Below are positions 37,611 to 49,300 of a DNA stretch of 64,000 nucleotides, one piece after another. Numbering within the stretch: the first letter of the stretch is position 1; every line of letters begins with the position of its first letter. Below the pieces are notes generated by a model, which searched no databases, was not told where the DNA came from, and saw only the letters and a list, made by a program, of their open reading frames with translations. Made by a program: the position numbers and the translations under genes. The DNA is from Centroberyx gerrardi (lineage: Eukaryota; Chordata; Actinopteri; Beryciformes; Berycidae), in contig NC_135997.1 in assembly GCF_048128805.1 (NCBI RefSeq), positions 20,202,315 through 20,266,314 on the forward strand, read 5' to 3'.

Positions 37611-40600
37611 GAAGACAACATGAATGTCAAGTTTAGTAAAATATAAATGTTGCTCAATCCTCCCTAGTAATAGACTGTTCATAGTGGGAGAGCAGCAGCT
37701 AAATTATACATTTTTGGCTTTGGCCAGTAAGTTTTATCTGTCCTACCAGACATTTTGACATTTTCAAGCCAACCATTATTATTCCAGTGTTATTCCAAAA
37801 TAAAATATAAAAAAATAAAGTGGTCAGTGAAATTTTAGCCCATGTGGCTGAGTTAAGTTATATTGGTTTCTAAGTTGTTGATAAAATCATAACATTAATG
37901 ATGTGATATTGATTATATTAATTACCCAGCATCTTCTTCTTGCCTAGTTTGTCAGACCAGTAGCAAGCAAGAACTGTATGAGCAGAGCCTGTATGGACAG
38001 AAAGGACAAGCCAGGAGTTAGTTATTTTACTGGCACATTTAACAGGGTGAACATTCATCAACCTTACTGCTAGACAGCAGACAGGAGGGACAATTTGTGA
38101 GTGTGATAATAATCCCAATAGTTTTGCTAGATAGTGATCACAATTTGTCTTTTTATTTGTGGAACAAAATTCAATTCAATATTGCTATACCATTATACAC
38201 GATTAATTGTGCATTCCTATAAAGCGTGTGTGTGTGTGTGTATACACATGTTCTCTGTAGTCCTACCAGTGACCGGATCCTCTGGGATGCCGTTCCATGG
38301 AGAGAAAAATCTGGAGTAGAAGTCATACCCTGGCTGGCAGTCCGGGGATCCTATAGGTGGACAGATAAAGAGAAGGCCGTTTTAATACACGTTTTTCATC
38401 CTGGGCTAATCTGGAGAGAGCAGCCATATAATCCGCCAGGCTAGTGGCCAAAAACCTTGAGTTCCATCAATGGACTGTGGATCGACAAAGCGACAGCACC
38501 TAAGGCGGGGCATTTCCAAGCAGCAAAAAGAAGGGTTTCATTCCTTGAGCATGTTGTTGCTTAAGTGTCAAGGATCTTGTCCTATATCTTACTTATGATG
38601 ATGCTACAGCTATAACTGTGGATTGTAATCTCTGTGGGCCTGTGCTACCTGTCATGGGGTCAAATCTATCAATGCTGATCTGACTGGCCTAGCTCTGAAT
38701 TTGTCGCTCTGGTCTTGCCCACCTTTCATGGTGACGATGAGTCCTTTCACTTTGCCGCTCCTCTCATTGGACAGAAGAGCGACAGGGTCCACCTTCAGAC
38801 TGGTCAGAACTGACCTGGAGAAACCACACACACACACTATCAAAAGTTACATATCCCCATACACAGTAAGTTGCATCACCAATAACTGACGTGTGATGTG
38901 TCTTGTTAAATCCAGCAGATGCTCTCGCCCAAAAGACTCTGAGTAGCTGTGTGTGTGTGTGTGTGTGTTTGTGTTTGTGTTTGTTCTAACCTGTCACAGC
39001 TGTCAGCCAGTCGAACCATCAGTTTCTTGGTTGTGGAGCTCAGATAGACATCCTGGACTGGGTGGTTCCCGACTGCAGCCTGGAGAGACACACACACACA
39101 CATGAAAAAGCACAGACAGTTGAGCACACACCCACACAGAAACACAAGAAAGCAAAAACACTGACATGCAGACAGTGAAGCAGGAGTCTGTACTGTAAGA
39201 ACTGTTCCACACATACAAAACGTAGTCGGAGTCAATGATTACTCCCACGGACCGAGAAGGCGTTCGCTGTATTGTCTTACTGACCTTGATGATGTCTCTG
39301 AACTCATTGGGATCCTGAGAAGAAGGTTCAGAATAAACAAAGTTAGAATAATACACTGTTTTGTTGTCCTTTGCAATGCTTTGCAAAGCTTCTGGAAAAA
39401 CGTAACTTGGAAAATCTTGCATCACTAATGCATCATGAATAGATGGGGGACTTTTACAATGGCTGCCACTGTATGAGGCAGTTATTTTATGGCAAGCCGT
39501 TTTAACATAAAATGGTTGCGCTTGACTATCCATAATTACATTATAGATATCTACAAATGCAATTTGACTAGTCATAATTATAATGGGACCAGTCAGAATG
39601 GTAATGCAAGATATCTGCAATTACAATCTGACTAGTAAGAATGATAATTAAAGATATCTGTAATTACATTCTGACTAGTCAAAATATCTTTTAAGATATC
39701 TATAATGATATCACCGTTTCAATTGACTGAATTGTAGATATATTTAATTGGAGATTCCATACATCTTAATGGAAAAAATAAATTCAATCTTACTAGTCAA
39801 AATGTAATTAGAGATATCTTAAATTAGCATTTTAACTAGTTGTTAATTAATTATAAATATCTGTAATGAGAATCCGGTCAGGCTAATAAATGTTACAATG
39901 GCTTGCGATAGTTATTTTAGACTTAAAATAGATGATAGATGCTAATTTAGATGCTAAATTACATGACAATTTTGGGGGCAACGGAGATGGTCATTGTTGC
40001 CTACAGCAGGGATGGGACTGGGTCGGTGTGTTTATTAATGCCTTTTCTTCTTGGGTTAGTGAGTTAATTTAAATGCTCATGACTATACACTTATGCTTTT
40101 ATTTACTCAGTTGCAGGGCGTTGGGTGTGCTTGATATCATAGAACTTCTCCTCCCCCCTGGGTGGGTGGGTAGTTATGCTTGATATCTGTCCCCTTACCT
40201 GCCGGGTGGGTGGGTTGAGAGGGAAGTCCATGACGATGCCTTCCCCCCGCTGGGTAACACACAGTTCTCCACTCTTAGTCTCAAATGTCACTGTGGGATT
40301 CACATTCTCTGACAGAAGTAACATACACACACGTTATACATACAGCCGCGCACAGGCTAACGGGCAACCTAGGTCTGCTGAAACTTTTAGATGCAAGTCT
40401 CAAAATGTGTGTGTGTGTGTGTGTGTATGTGAATGTGTTTTTATGTGCACAAGTATCTAACATGGATTAAACAGTTTTGTAAATAATTCTTAGCTCTTTT
40501 TAAACCCTGCATGGTGTATCAGACATATCAGTCAGTTGTCTAACAATAGAGTATTATAGTAAATTGTCTTCCAGATACTTTACTGTGATTGTCTAAACTG

Positions 40601-40696
40601 GCTCTGATTGTCTTGTCCTATGTGCCAAACCCCACTAGGTGAAATAAAACAAACCATAAACAGTATTTGTAAACATTATTTAACCTTAATGTGGTA

Positions 40697-40735
<39 letters not shown>

Positions 40736-41806
40736 ATCTTACTCTTATGCTGAAACAGCACTGCTGCAGAGGCCAGAGTGGCATGACCACACAAGTTCAC
40801 CTCATTGGTCGGTGTGAACCATCGGAGGCGGAACCTGGATCCTGTCAACCAATCACATTGTAAGACAGGCTTCTTACAAAACCATACTGACATTTTTCCA
40901 ACATGTTACAGTTAAAAGTTAACTAGATACAGAGTTCTGCCATTAAAATCAACAAATATCTAACAGTTTGCAAACAGTCACAGCACTGGCAGTGTTGCAG
41001 TATGTCGTAACATTTATTTCAAACTTCTCTTCCCAGATCCACCCTTTCTCACAGGAAACAAAAGAAGGTCTGTTCAGTGTTTTAATGTGCCCAAAGGTAC
41101 ATTTCCTCTGACAAACAATGACTGTTTACAATGCCAAAAGCCAAACAGACTGAGTTAAATGAAATTAACTCTTTATACACTAGAAACTCTTAAGGACATC
41201 TTGCATGATTCTCCTGTTGGGATGTACTATATAAGGTTAGTTTATTTGGGTTAAAGGAAAATTAATGCTGTTTGTAAATCATTAGGATCTTTATATTATA
41301 CTGGATTATAGATTACTTGAGTCTGAATGATTAATACATTTATTTGGAATAGGAGCTCAGTAAATTAACGTTTTAAACAGATTATTAGGCTGCATGTAAA
41401 TACTGAGACAGCTGGTTACTGTAGTCTGATTATGAGAGTCCTATTAATGTCTTTAAGTCCTATTGTTTGGCTGCATATAAACATAGTTAAGCTACTTGAA
41501 ATGTTTACATAAGGCCAAGTAATTTGGAATAAGAGTAGGTTTACAGATTCTTAGGCTGCATGTGGTCAATGAGTTGGACATTCCTCTCCACTGTGTGCAT
41601 TTGTACAATTTGTGAAAAACCGACTGTGAGTGTCCGCACAGTACATGTGAACAATGTCAGAGGTCATTGTACTGTATTCCCAACAATGCAAGTCTCAGCT
41701 GTGTGTTTTAACATTGTTACCTGCTGGACTGCTGAGGACAGGTGTTTTTTTTCTGTTCTCACACACAGGGCAGGAGAATACAACCACAGGGGCAAAACAG
41801 TCTTAA

Positions 41807-41837
<31 letters not shown>

Positions 41838-43805
41838 CTGTCTCATTTTATCTGTGACTGTAACGTCTCTTTAAATATCTGTAACAATGTCTGACTTGTC
41901 ATTCAATCTTTGTTCCTTAGAGACACTTTATTACCTGTATTGATTGAGTTGTGTATAATGACCTCATGGAAGAACTGTCCCATACAGTGGTATCCATTGT
42001 ATCTATTAATCCATATCTGTCCTGCATCAGTGGGACTGGATTTTCCAAACAGTTCCAATAGTCCAACTGTAAACTGTGCAGCAGCTTTAATATAAGAGTG
42101 AAATTTCTACAACAGCTGCTTTCTTCTCTAGGTGAATTGCTTTGCTGTCTTGATTCTGAAAGTCCTGTGCCTGATAGACGGCTGTGCTTCTGTTAATTAT
42201 TTCAAAAAGCTTGAATTGGATGAAGGATGGTGTTTCTGCTAGATTGTCTTCAACTTTGTTATGTGTATGTACTGTACTCATCTCTGTATGCAAAGTTTTT
42301 ACATTTAGCGTATTTTATGTATGAGTTGTCAAGTCACTGGGAAGAGTCAAACTCCTTGTACACCATATGTGTATTTGGCAAAGCTGATTCTAACTCTTAT
42401 TTGATTATCTGACTGTGGAGTCTACTGATCATGAACAAAAGCCTATTTCCAGATATCATAATATGGAAATGATAAAAACAACCAGTTGGTGATTGATCCA
42501 TATTTAAGTAGTCGGGTTGTGAGGAGGTAAATCGTCACTCTATTTTGCATTTTCTGTCTGTGGTCAACAAGAGATATACTAAATTGTTTGTGGTAATAAA
42601 AGAATGTTCTCTAATTTCATCCCCATTAAAATGAGCCCCTGGTGACAATACATTGAGCCTACAATGCAAAATCTGACCTGCATTGAAGTCATGAGACAGG
42701 TTGATTCTCCAGATGAAAGCTGTTTCTGACAGGTTGATCTCTGTTGAATCCCTACAGCCACACTAAACTGGTAGTTATGACGAATAATAAATCACATAAT
42801 GTTAATACATAAATGGATGTTATATCTGACCTGTAGTGAAATCGTCCGCGGGGTTGAGCCTGGTGATGAAAGCTGTTTCTGACAGGTTCATCTCTGCTGC
42901 TATCCTCTGGTACAATTCATCGCTCAGCTCCTGCCAGAGACAAACACTGGCAAACTTATAGAAGTCTTTATTATCATGATGTAGAATCATTATTATACCC
43001 TGTGACACATACATCATGATGTCGTCTGACAATGCCTGCTCAAAGGAATTACCATGGATAGATGAATGGATTTACTAATTAATGGACCGACTGAATGATG
43101 GATTGGGAACAAATACTAGCCTACATACTGATACAATTACAGAGGAAAACAGTTTCTTCCACTGTGGTCCCCTAAGTGGTTTATCATAACTGACAATCCA
43201 ACACTAGGCTTCATATCACTATTACCTCACACACAGGACACATGTATCACGTGCAGTCAAAACCTTGGGACAGTGAGCTTAAATTCACCTTTTTAATCAA
43301 GCAAACGTATTTTGAATTAAATAGTTCATAATGTAGGACTGTGTAATAAACAAGGGGAGTAGGCTATAGGAGATGCTTTGATTTAAACTTTACGTTTAAA
43401 ATAATAATAAGTGACAGTATTGCTGCTGACAATTGAAAATCTCGTAACTCTACTTCATGTCTTTTTTTTCCACCTTAATTTATATTTTACATGGTAGGTA
43501 AATTCCAAAAATCTAGGGCCCACAAACCACTTCAAAACACTGCAACTTCAAAAACACATTTCCAGTTGGAAGACGAGATTTTTTCTAATTCCTGGCAGAG
43601 ACGCTGACTTCTTTACAATGTTTTCATCTGACAGCAACGCTATGCATATTCCTTAGCAGTCTATAATATGACAGACAAGCGGTTCCAATACTTAAAAGAT
43701 GTCAAACATTCAAATACTCACATGCAAAAGTGGACAAATTGCCGCTGGGTTTCCTTTGAATGGTAAATTGGTGAATGCATCCACCGTAAACACTGGGATC
43801 TCCAT
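37426..43805 (-). CDS. pbld: Phenazine biosynthesis-like domain protein (PBLD, PhzF family), 10 coding exons, 280 aa
   Basis: Coding exons, in gene order: 43722-43805, 42831-42930, 40743-40841, 40199-40308, 39285-39314, 38991-39079, 38723-38814, 38267-38329, 37926-37988, 37426-37538. All phases match and the total is 843 nt (human protein 288 aa). PhzF-fold proteins are isomerase-like; the vertebrate member is also known as MAWBP, and its substrate is unsettled. Visible landmarks: start [20 protein letters not shown]; catalytic glutamate in [43 protein letters not shown]. The ATG has A at -3 and G at +4. Exon 5 is a 30-nt micro-exon ([10 protein letters not shown]). The exon-10 acceptor abuts a (GT)n run. 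It diverges from hnrnph3 and converges on dna2. Confidence 0.96.
37540..37606. repeat. (AC)n microsatellite flush with the pbld exon 10 acceptor
   Basis: About 33 perfect units. In gene sense it is (GT)n followed at once by AG|CTTACCAG, so the last acceptor of pbld has no pyrimidine tract other than the repeat. Confidence 0.97.
39514..39885. repeat. Degenerate tandem repeat in pbld intron 4 (gactagtcanaat...agatatct units)
   Basis: Units of roughly 40-50 bp containing 'gactagtca', 'taattaca' and 'agatatct' recur about seven to eight times with variable spacing. Both motifs are near-palindromic. AT-rich minisatellites of this look occur in other fish genomes (from memory). It is not coding. 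Confidence 0.75.
40130..40180 (-). repeat. Possible echo of the pbld exon 4 donor region
   Basis: 'cctgggtgggtgggt' here parallels 'cctgccgggtgggtgggtt' at the exon 4 end (40199-40220), and 'tgcttgatatc' occurs twice. The low complexity makes the homology uncertain. Confidence 0.35.
40702..40732. repeat. (GT)n microsatellite beside the pbld exon 3 donor
   Basis: About 15 GT units ending 10 bp from the donor of pbld exon 3. In gene sense the intron begins GTAAGATGCGC and then runs into (AC)n. Confidence 0.9.
40842..42830 (-). other. pbld intron 2
   Basis: Besides the exon 2 echo (42671-42757) and a (CA)n run at about 41809-41837, this 2-kb intron is AT-rich with no recognisable element. Confidence 0.6.
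42671..42757 (-). repeat. Echo of pbld exon 2 carrying the catalytic motif and splice donor
   Basis: Aligned without gaps at offset 153 to 42824-42910, with a core of 31/32 identical bases. On the minus strand it is open, [20 protein letters not shown], ending in G|GTCAGA exactly like the parent. An upstream CAG at 42741-42743 would define a 63-nt cassette (42678-42740) that keeps the frame between exons 2 and 3. It could be a real alternative exon or a recent duplication. Confidence 0.85.
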
Positions 43806-44262
43806 TGTGAATAATAATATGAATTTAAACAGTTAGCCAGTAAGACTTTTTATACTGGGTGAACCACTGCTGCCAATGTAATGGACTTTTGACCTGGTCT
43901 GTTTGATTTCAGTAGTGCAGGAGTCCTCTCTCCTCACGTCACCTTCCCTTTGCATTCACAGAGACTGAGCAGAGAGGAAACTAACCAGCCTATTGAAATG
44001 TATCCGAAACTCATATCACCGCTACTTAAAGTCAGGGCTCTCAATAATCATACATAAAGTCTATATGTGTGCGTGTTGTTGTCAAGTTGTTATTCGTGAA
44101 GAATCAAGCCTCATACGTGTATATATATATATTTTTATCTTCCCATCCACCATACACGGTCTACTCCGAGAACGGTTTGCCTAGTCTCGCGACATTATAC
44201 CTGAGCGGCAGTTCTGTCACCTGAAGCTCGAGACAGGAGACCGGGGGACAAGAAGCGACTGT
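43806..44262. promoter_or_regulatory. Shared divergent promoter region of pbld (-) and hnrnph3 (+)
   Basis: The two genes read away from each other here. A TCTCGCGA element (44185-44192), a known CpG-promoter motif, lies just before a GC-rich stretch that probably holds the hnrnph3 untranslated first exon. A plausible first-exon donor is gact|gtgaga at 44260/44261. There is no TATA box at a fitting place. The hnrnph3 5' UTR exon is inferred, not shown. Confidence 0.5.
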
Positions 44263-45511
44263 GAGACAATATCATCTTTTTCTGACATTACCTTATTGAC
44301 ATTTGATATTTGATATATGTGTGTATCTTTTGATATATGGTGATATTGTAAGAGGGTTGAGAATTGAACTCTTTGGCCTTGTACGTTTGACCGATATCGA
44401 TGTCCTACAGTTAGCGCTAGCTGCTAGCTAGCTAGCTAATGTTAACCGGCTAATAGTATCAAGCTAACATTAGCAAGTTAGCCTGGCAACTAGCTTAAGT
44501 TAAGCAACACAGCCAGCCGAATGTCTGCTGACGTTAGAGTAGCATCACTGACTAACCTTATGTCCTTAGCTGTAAAAAAAAAAATGTATAACGAAATAAC
44601 AAAATGTTCTAAAACAGGTAGCCCAATAGGTAGTTGCTTGTGATGTTACATTTGGTAACTTTACGCTAAGCTACGGTTACGTTAGCTAGATAACCTTAAG
44701 ATAGTTTTGTAGACACTTTGTGACACAGTTGACAAGAGGAAATTACTAACGTTAGCTGTTAGTCATTAAAATCTGCTGTGACAACTGCAGTAACTTGGGC
44801 CAGAGGTCTGAATTATATGATTTTGCCTTCTAGGGTTGTGGCTTAATTGGTTAATAGAACATTGGTAACTCGTTGTAATTAACGTTACCATATTTCTCTG
44901 GCAGTTGTTTAATTTTCTGCAGGCTCCATGACAGGTGGGCTGTAAATTAAACCAATACAACCCACTAGTAGAAAGGACTGTGTGTAATGTATTTATTGTA
45001 GAAATTAGTATGCCTGTTGCACAGTTTAATGCCTGTGCAAAAATGATAATGGTCATTGTGCAATGTAGAATAAAAGAAACATTAGCTGTCTTTTGGGAAA
45101 ATGTGTACTGCTGGCTCCAATGAGGCTGGTTCTGCAGAACAGAAATGGCAAACAAAAAAAAGTAGCCTAAATAAAAGAACATAAAGAGCAATGAGTTATT
45201 AGCTAATGCAAGTTTACAAAAATTAGTTTTCATCAAAAAGTATAGTTTCTTTAATGCATATACTTAGGAAAGTGGCACCAGAGTTTAGGGGCCCTCACTG
45301 CAAATGCTTGGTATCCTTTTGTCTTTGATCCAGGTGTGATGAGCAGCACTAGCAGGTCAGGGGATACTGGGAGCAAAGTGCTAGCACAGTGCTATTTGAT
45401 GATGACCTGATGGGCTTTAGCCAAGTATCTGTACTGGTACACAAATATTGCTGGATTTATTGACATAATTTAATGTGTTGCTGCTGTGTTGTGCTCCTTG
45501 TGGCAGTGAGA
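44263..45511 (+). other. hnrnph3 first intron (inferred)
   Basis: AT-rich sequence with a (GCTA)n run at about 44415-44440. The acceptor is ggcag|tgag at 45505-45506, six bases before the start codon. No coding signal is seen; the antisense open frame here has no recognisable domain. Confidence 0.5.
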
Positions 45512-46306
45512 ATGTCTTTGAACGAGGAGGGTTATGTGGTGAGGATCAGAGGACTGCCCTGGTCCTGCACTCAGGAGGAGGTGGCCAGCTTCTTCTCTGG
45601 TTAGAACACACACGCACACACTCTTGCACACACAATCACTTTGACAGCTTATAGGTGAGAACGGTGTTTGTCAAACTGCAGCTGGGGTCTGCATGCTGTA
45701 GTGCTCTTGTCTCAGACAATCTATTGCATTTTACCAGCAGGAGCAGGAAAATGCTATTAAATTTGGTGTTTGTGTGGCAGTATTTTAAACCAAAGACTTT
45801 AAACTATTTTTTGTAAGCAGATGTTGTAAGATGGCTATCCTGCACAATGAGTTTTTCTTTTATGCCAGGAATCAGTTTCTAAGACAAGGCATCACTTTTT
45901 GGAAATCTCAATCAACCTCATTTCTGTGCAGACTGTGACATCGTGGGGAAGATAAACGGGGTGTGTTTCACCTTCTCTAAAGAAGGCCGTCCTAGCGGAG
46001 AGGCCTTTGTAGAGCTGAAAACAGCTGAGGATTTCAAGAACGCCATTGCCAAGGACCGTAAATACATGGGACACCGATACATAGAAGGTAGGCTATGTAG
46101 ATGGTTATAACAGATCGATGGACCAATGAGAGTTGGTGCACTTATCTGATATTTTGTGTTGATTTTTCCCTGTACAAATAGCCTTTTTTCTGATTTTCAC
46201 ATATTGTGTTTGTGTCTTTTTCTGTGTGTTAGGTTTCAGTTGAAACTCCAGTGAAAAGGAGCACATTTTTAAATTTTTCTAGTTTGAATTATCTTTTCTA
46301 ATTTTG

Positions 46307-46346
<40 letters not shown>

Positions 46347-49300
46347 CTATGCCTGTGTGTGTGTCTGAATCAGTGTTCAAGTCAAACCGTAGTGAGATGG
46401 ACTGGGTGTTGAAACGTAGTGGCCCTGCTGACTATGACGGCTGCAGTGGCTGCATGCTGAGACTCAGAGGCCTGCCCTTTGGCTGCAGCAAGGAAGAGAT
46501 CGTTCAGTTCTTCTCAGGTACACGCACATACAAGCACACGCACACAGATTTTGTGATTCGAGTTTTGTCTAATTTCACTGTTGTTTTTTTGTCTGATTTC
46601 TCTCAGGTGCTCACACAAACACACTGTGTATCCAGTGTTGCCTATTTGTCACCATTAGACTCAAATAGGACAAAATCAGCACAGGAATGCTCTGAGAAAT
46701 GTTGGCTGTGTTTAAGCTCTGAATACATTTTAAATGGACTTGAGTGCCATTTTTGTCCCTACATGTTTCCTGCAGTAAATGTGTTAGTCAAGGTTAAATA
46801 GCTGAGTAACCTAAATACCAAAATAAGTAATGTGCAAACTTAGTTTGCATTGCGTTTTAAAAATCAAATTCGTATCAGCTTTCCTGTAGGCTACTGGAGT
46901 GTACCAGTAAATACAGGCAGGAACACAGTGTAAAAGGTGTTTGTAATGGCATGAAGGAAATAATTTGAGGTAGGACTTGCTAACAGAGTTAAATACCAAT
47001 GTTTTAGACAGGTTTTAACATTAGCCAAAGTTGTAACAATTAAATTTACTTAAACAGTGCAATGTTCCTCAAGTAAAATGGTCCTCATTGCTCGCAATTT
47101 CGCTGTTGGTCAGCAGATGTTGCAGTTGGATCCTATGTTCATCACTGAGTTTGGCTCAGTGAAAATAAACACATTACTTAGGGAGTATGTGATATTTGTT
47201 TTAGGGTTTTGCAGTCTAGGCAGGGTGTTCTTTTGTCAAAGGGGCCCGCCTTCGCTATACAGCGCTGGGGAAACTGTATGCCTTGCACTAGGCTTCATTT
47301 TAAATGACCAAATATCAAGGTAATGTCAATCTGCAAAAAGTCTGAAAGGATTTTCGATTGGTGATAGATTCAGTCCATCACCATTACCTTTGCTGATAAG
47401 CAAGGTAATATGAAATTGAGTTGAGTTTGTGTAGAAGTCCAGTGGAAGATGTCTGGCTTCTCACACGTCTATTTGTCCAACTAGACAAGTTCGCCTACCA
47501 AGGTACATAGTGTTTGTCACTGACCTCCGAGTTTGTGACTTTTTGGTCCATAAAAGGCGATGATAGCACTTCTTTCAGAAACATCAAATTACTAGTAAAT
47601 CCAAGCCCTTTTTTAATCCAGTTGCTAAAATCACTCTGAAAACGGTCAGCGCACACAAGGACAAGGACCTAATCGTTCCCTCTTACTGTGCTATCCACTG
47701 CGTACCAATATTTTACATTTTGGGGAACAATTATCCAGTGTTGGAACTTCACCATCCATCGACAGTCCATAATTGAAGCATGGTGATTCTGTGACTCTGT
47801 TAACTGTATTTTCCACTTTTATATGATGGTATGCAATCTAGAAAAATCAAAAAAGTTATTTTAAACCAAGAAAAATGAAATAACTTTATTTAATTTATTT
47901 AGAGAACTCACTAGCCAAACATTACAAACATTAGCTTTTTGGTGAAGTAGTACTTAAAGCTTACTCTTTCTTAAGCTAAATCTGGTTACCATTTGTGAAG
48001 ACAATTTTATTATCTATAGTAATACACTGTTGATAAATGGTTAAATCACCACTACTTTGTAAAGCGATGTCCCATTAAAACTCTGAATGACATCACAGTA
48101 ATGTGGACTATAAGGACTATTATATAATTTTGAGCTGATGTAGATGGACAGTTTTGCCAGCTATTATGATCAAAATTATCTTTTCACATTATTGATTTTT
48201 CTTATATATTACTGTGGTATCCACACTTATTTAGCCTCATTTACCAATTCTCATTCCTTCGGTAGACAGGATTGTGCATCTGCATTGCTTCAACATGTCC
48301 ATGTGTCACGGCCCTAAGGCCTGATGTATGTTTCTTCTTAGTTTGTTATCTTAGTATAGTCGTGCTGTGTTGATTAATGTGTCCTTGCCATGATTTTTCT
48401 TAGTCTTACCATGTTAGTATGATGTTAACACATTATTTAGTATATTTGTCCTACTATGACCTAGACAGTGTGCTACCTGCAGGGGGAGTTGAAGATGGGA
48501 TGGGTTGGGCTGGTTGGGCTGAGGGGAGACGGTCCCAGGACACTGATCTGGGGTCAGCGCTGTGTTTCTGCTCCCTGACAGCCTCGGCCTCTGACTAGGA
48601 GAGCTAACACCACAGAATTATAATGGATAGAGAGGGCATTCCTACTCAACATTAAATAATGATAATTTGTCTGGTGACCTTTTGATAATGTTCTTACAAG
48701 AAAAAGCATTGGTTTAAGTGTATGAAACCCCAAAAAGCTACCATGGCAAAGGTATTATTTGGCTAAAGTTTCAAATTTTGGTTACATTGAGCATCACAAT
48801 TTTCTGACTCTCATGCACCATTCATACATGAAACGATGCTCATTTCCATTAACATTATTAAATTCTTCGTTGTACCAAAGGATAATGCTGTGACAGAGTG
48901 TCCTTTGTATCCATTCTAATGCTATGGCTGATGCTGACTCCAGGCCAGTGTTTGTATGTGGGGCCACTTCCCCACTGGGCACCTTACAACTGTAACCCCA
49001 GTTCTATGAGATGCCCATTTTAATCCAGTCTTATTAGTTATTACAGCTGTTATTACTTATTCGCTGTTATTATTTTATATATTAATACTATAAGCTCCAG
49101 TGATGCAGTGGGTGTTGTTCTATTGATCTATCAATCTATCTACCTACCTACCTATCTATGTATTTATGTGTGCTTGGGTTGAAGGGTTGAGAATCGTGCC
49201 AAATGGGATTACTCTGCCAGTGGACTACCAGGGGAGGAGCACAGGGGAAGCCTTCGTGCAGTTTGCCTCAAAGGAGATAGCAGAAAAGGCTCTGGGGAAA

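Noticed and set aside
44766..45236. 156-aa minus-strand open frame
   Set aside because: It is antisense inside the hnrnph3 first intron, with no domain and no splice context.
46397..46399. hnrnph3 start at the human-like MDWV methionine
   Set aside because: Two upstream coding exons continue the frame and encode a complete quasi-RRM with correct phases, so the start at 45512 is preferred. An alternative start remains possible.
46595..46625. Possible echo of the hnrnph3 exon 4 donor
   Set aside because: The match 'tctcaggt...cacaca' is made of pyrimidine and CA-repeat text that recurs everywhere here.
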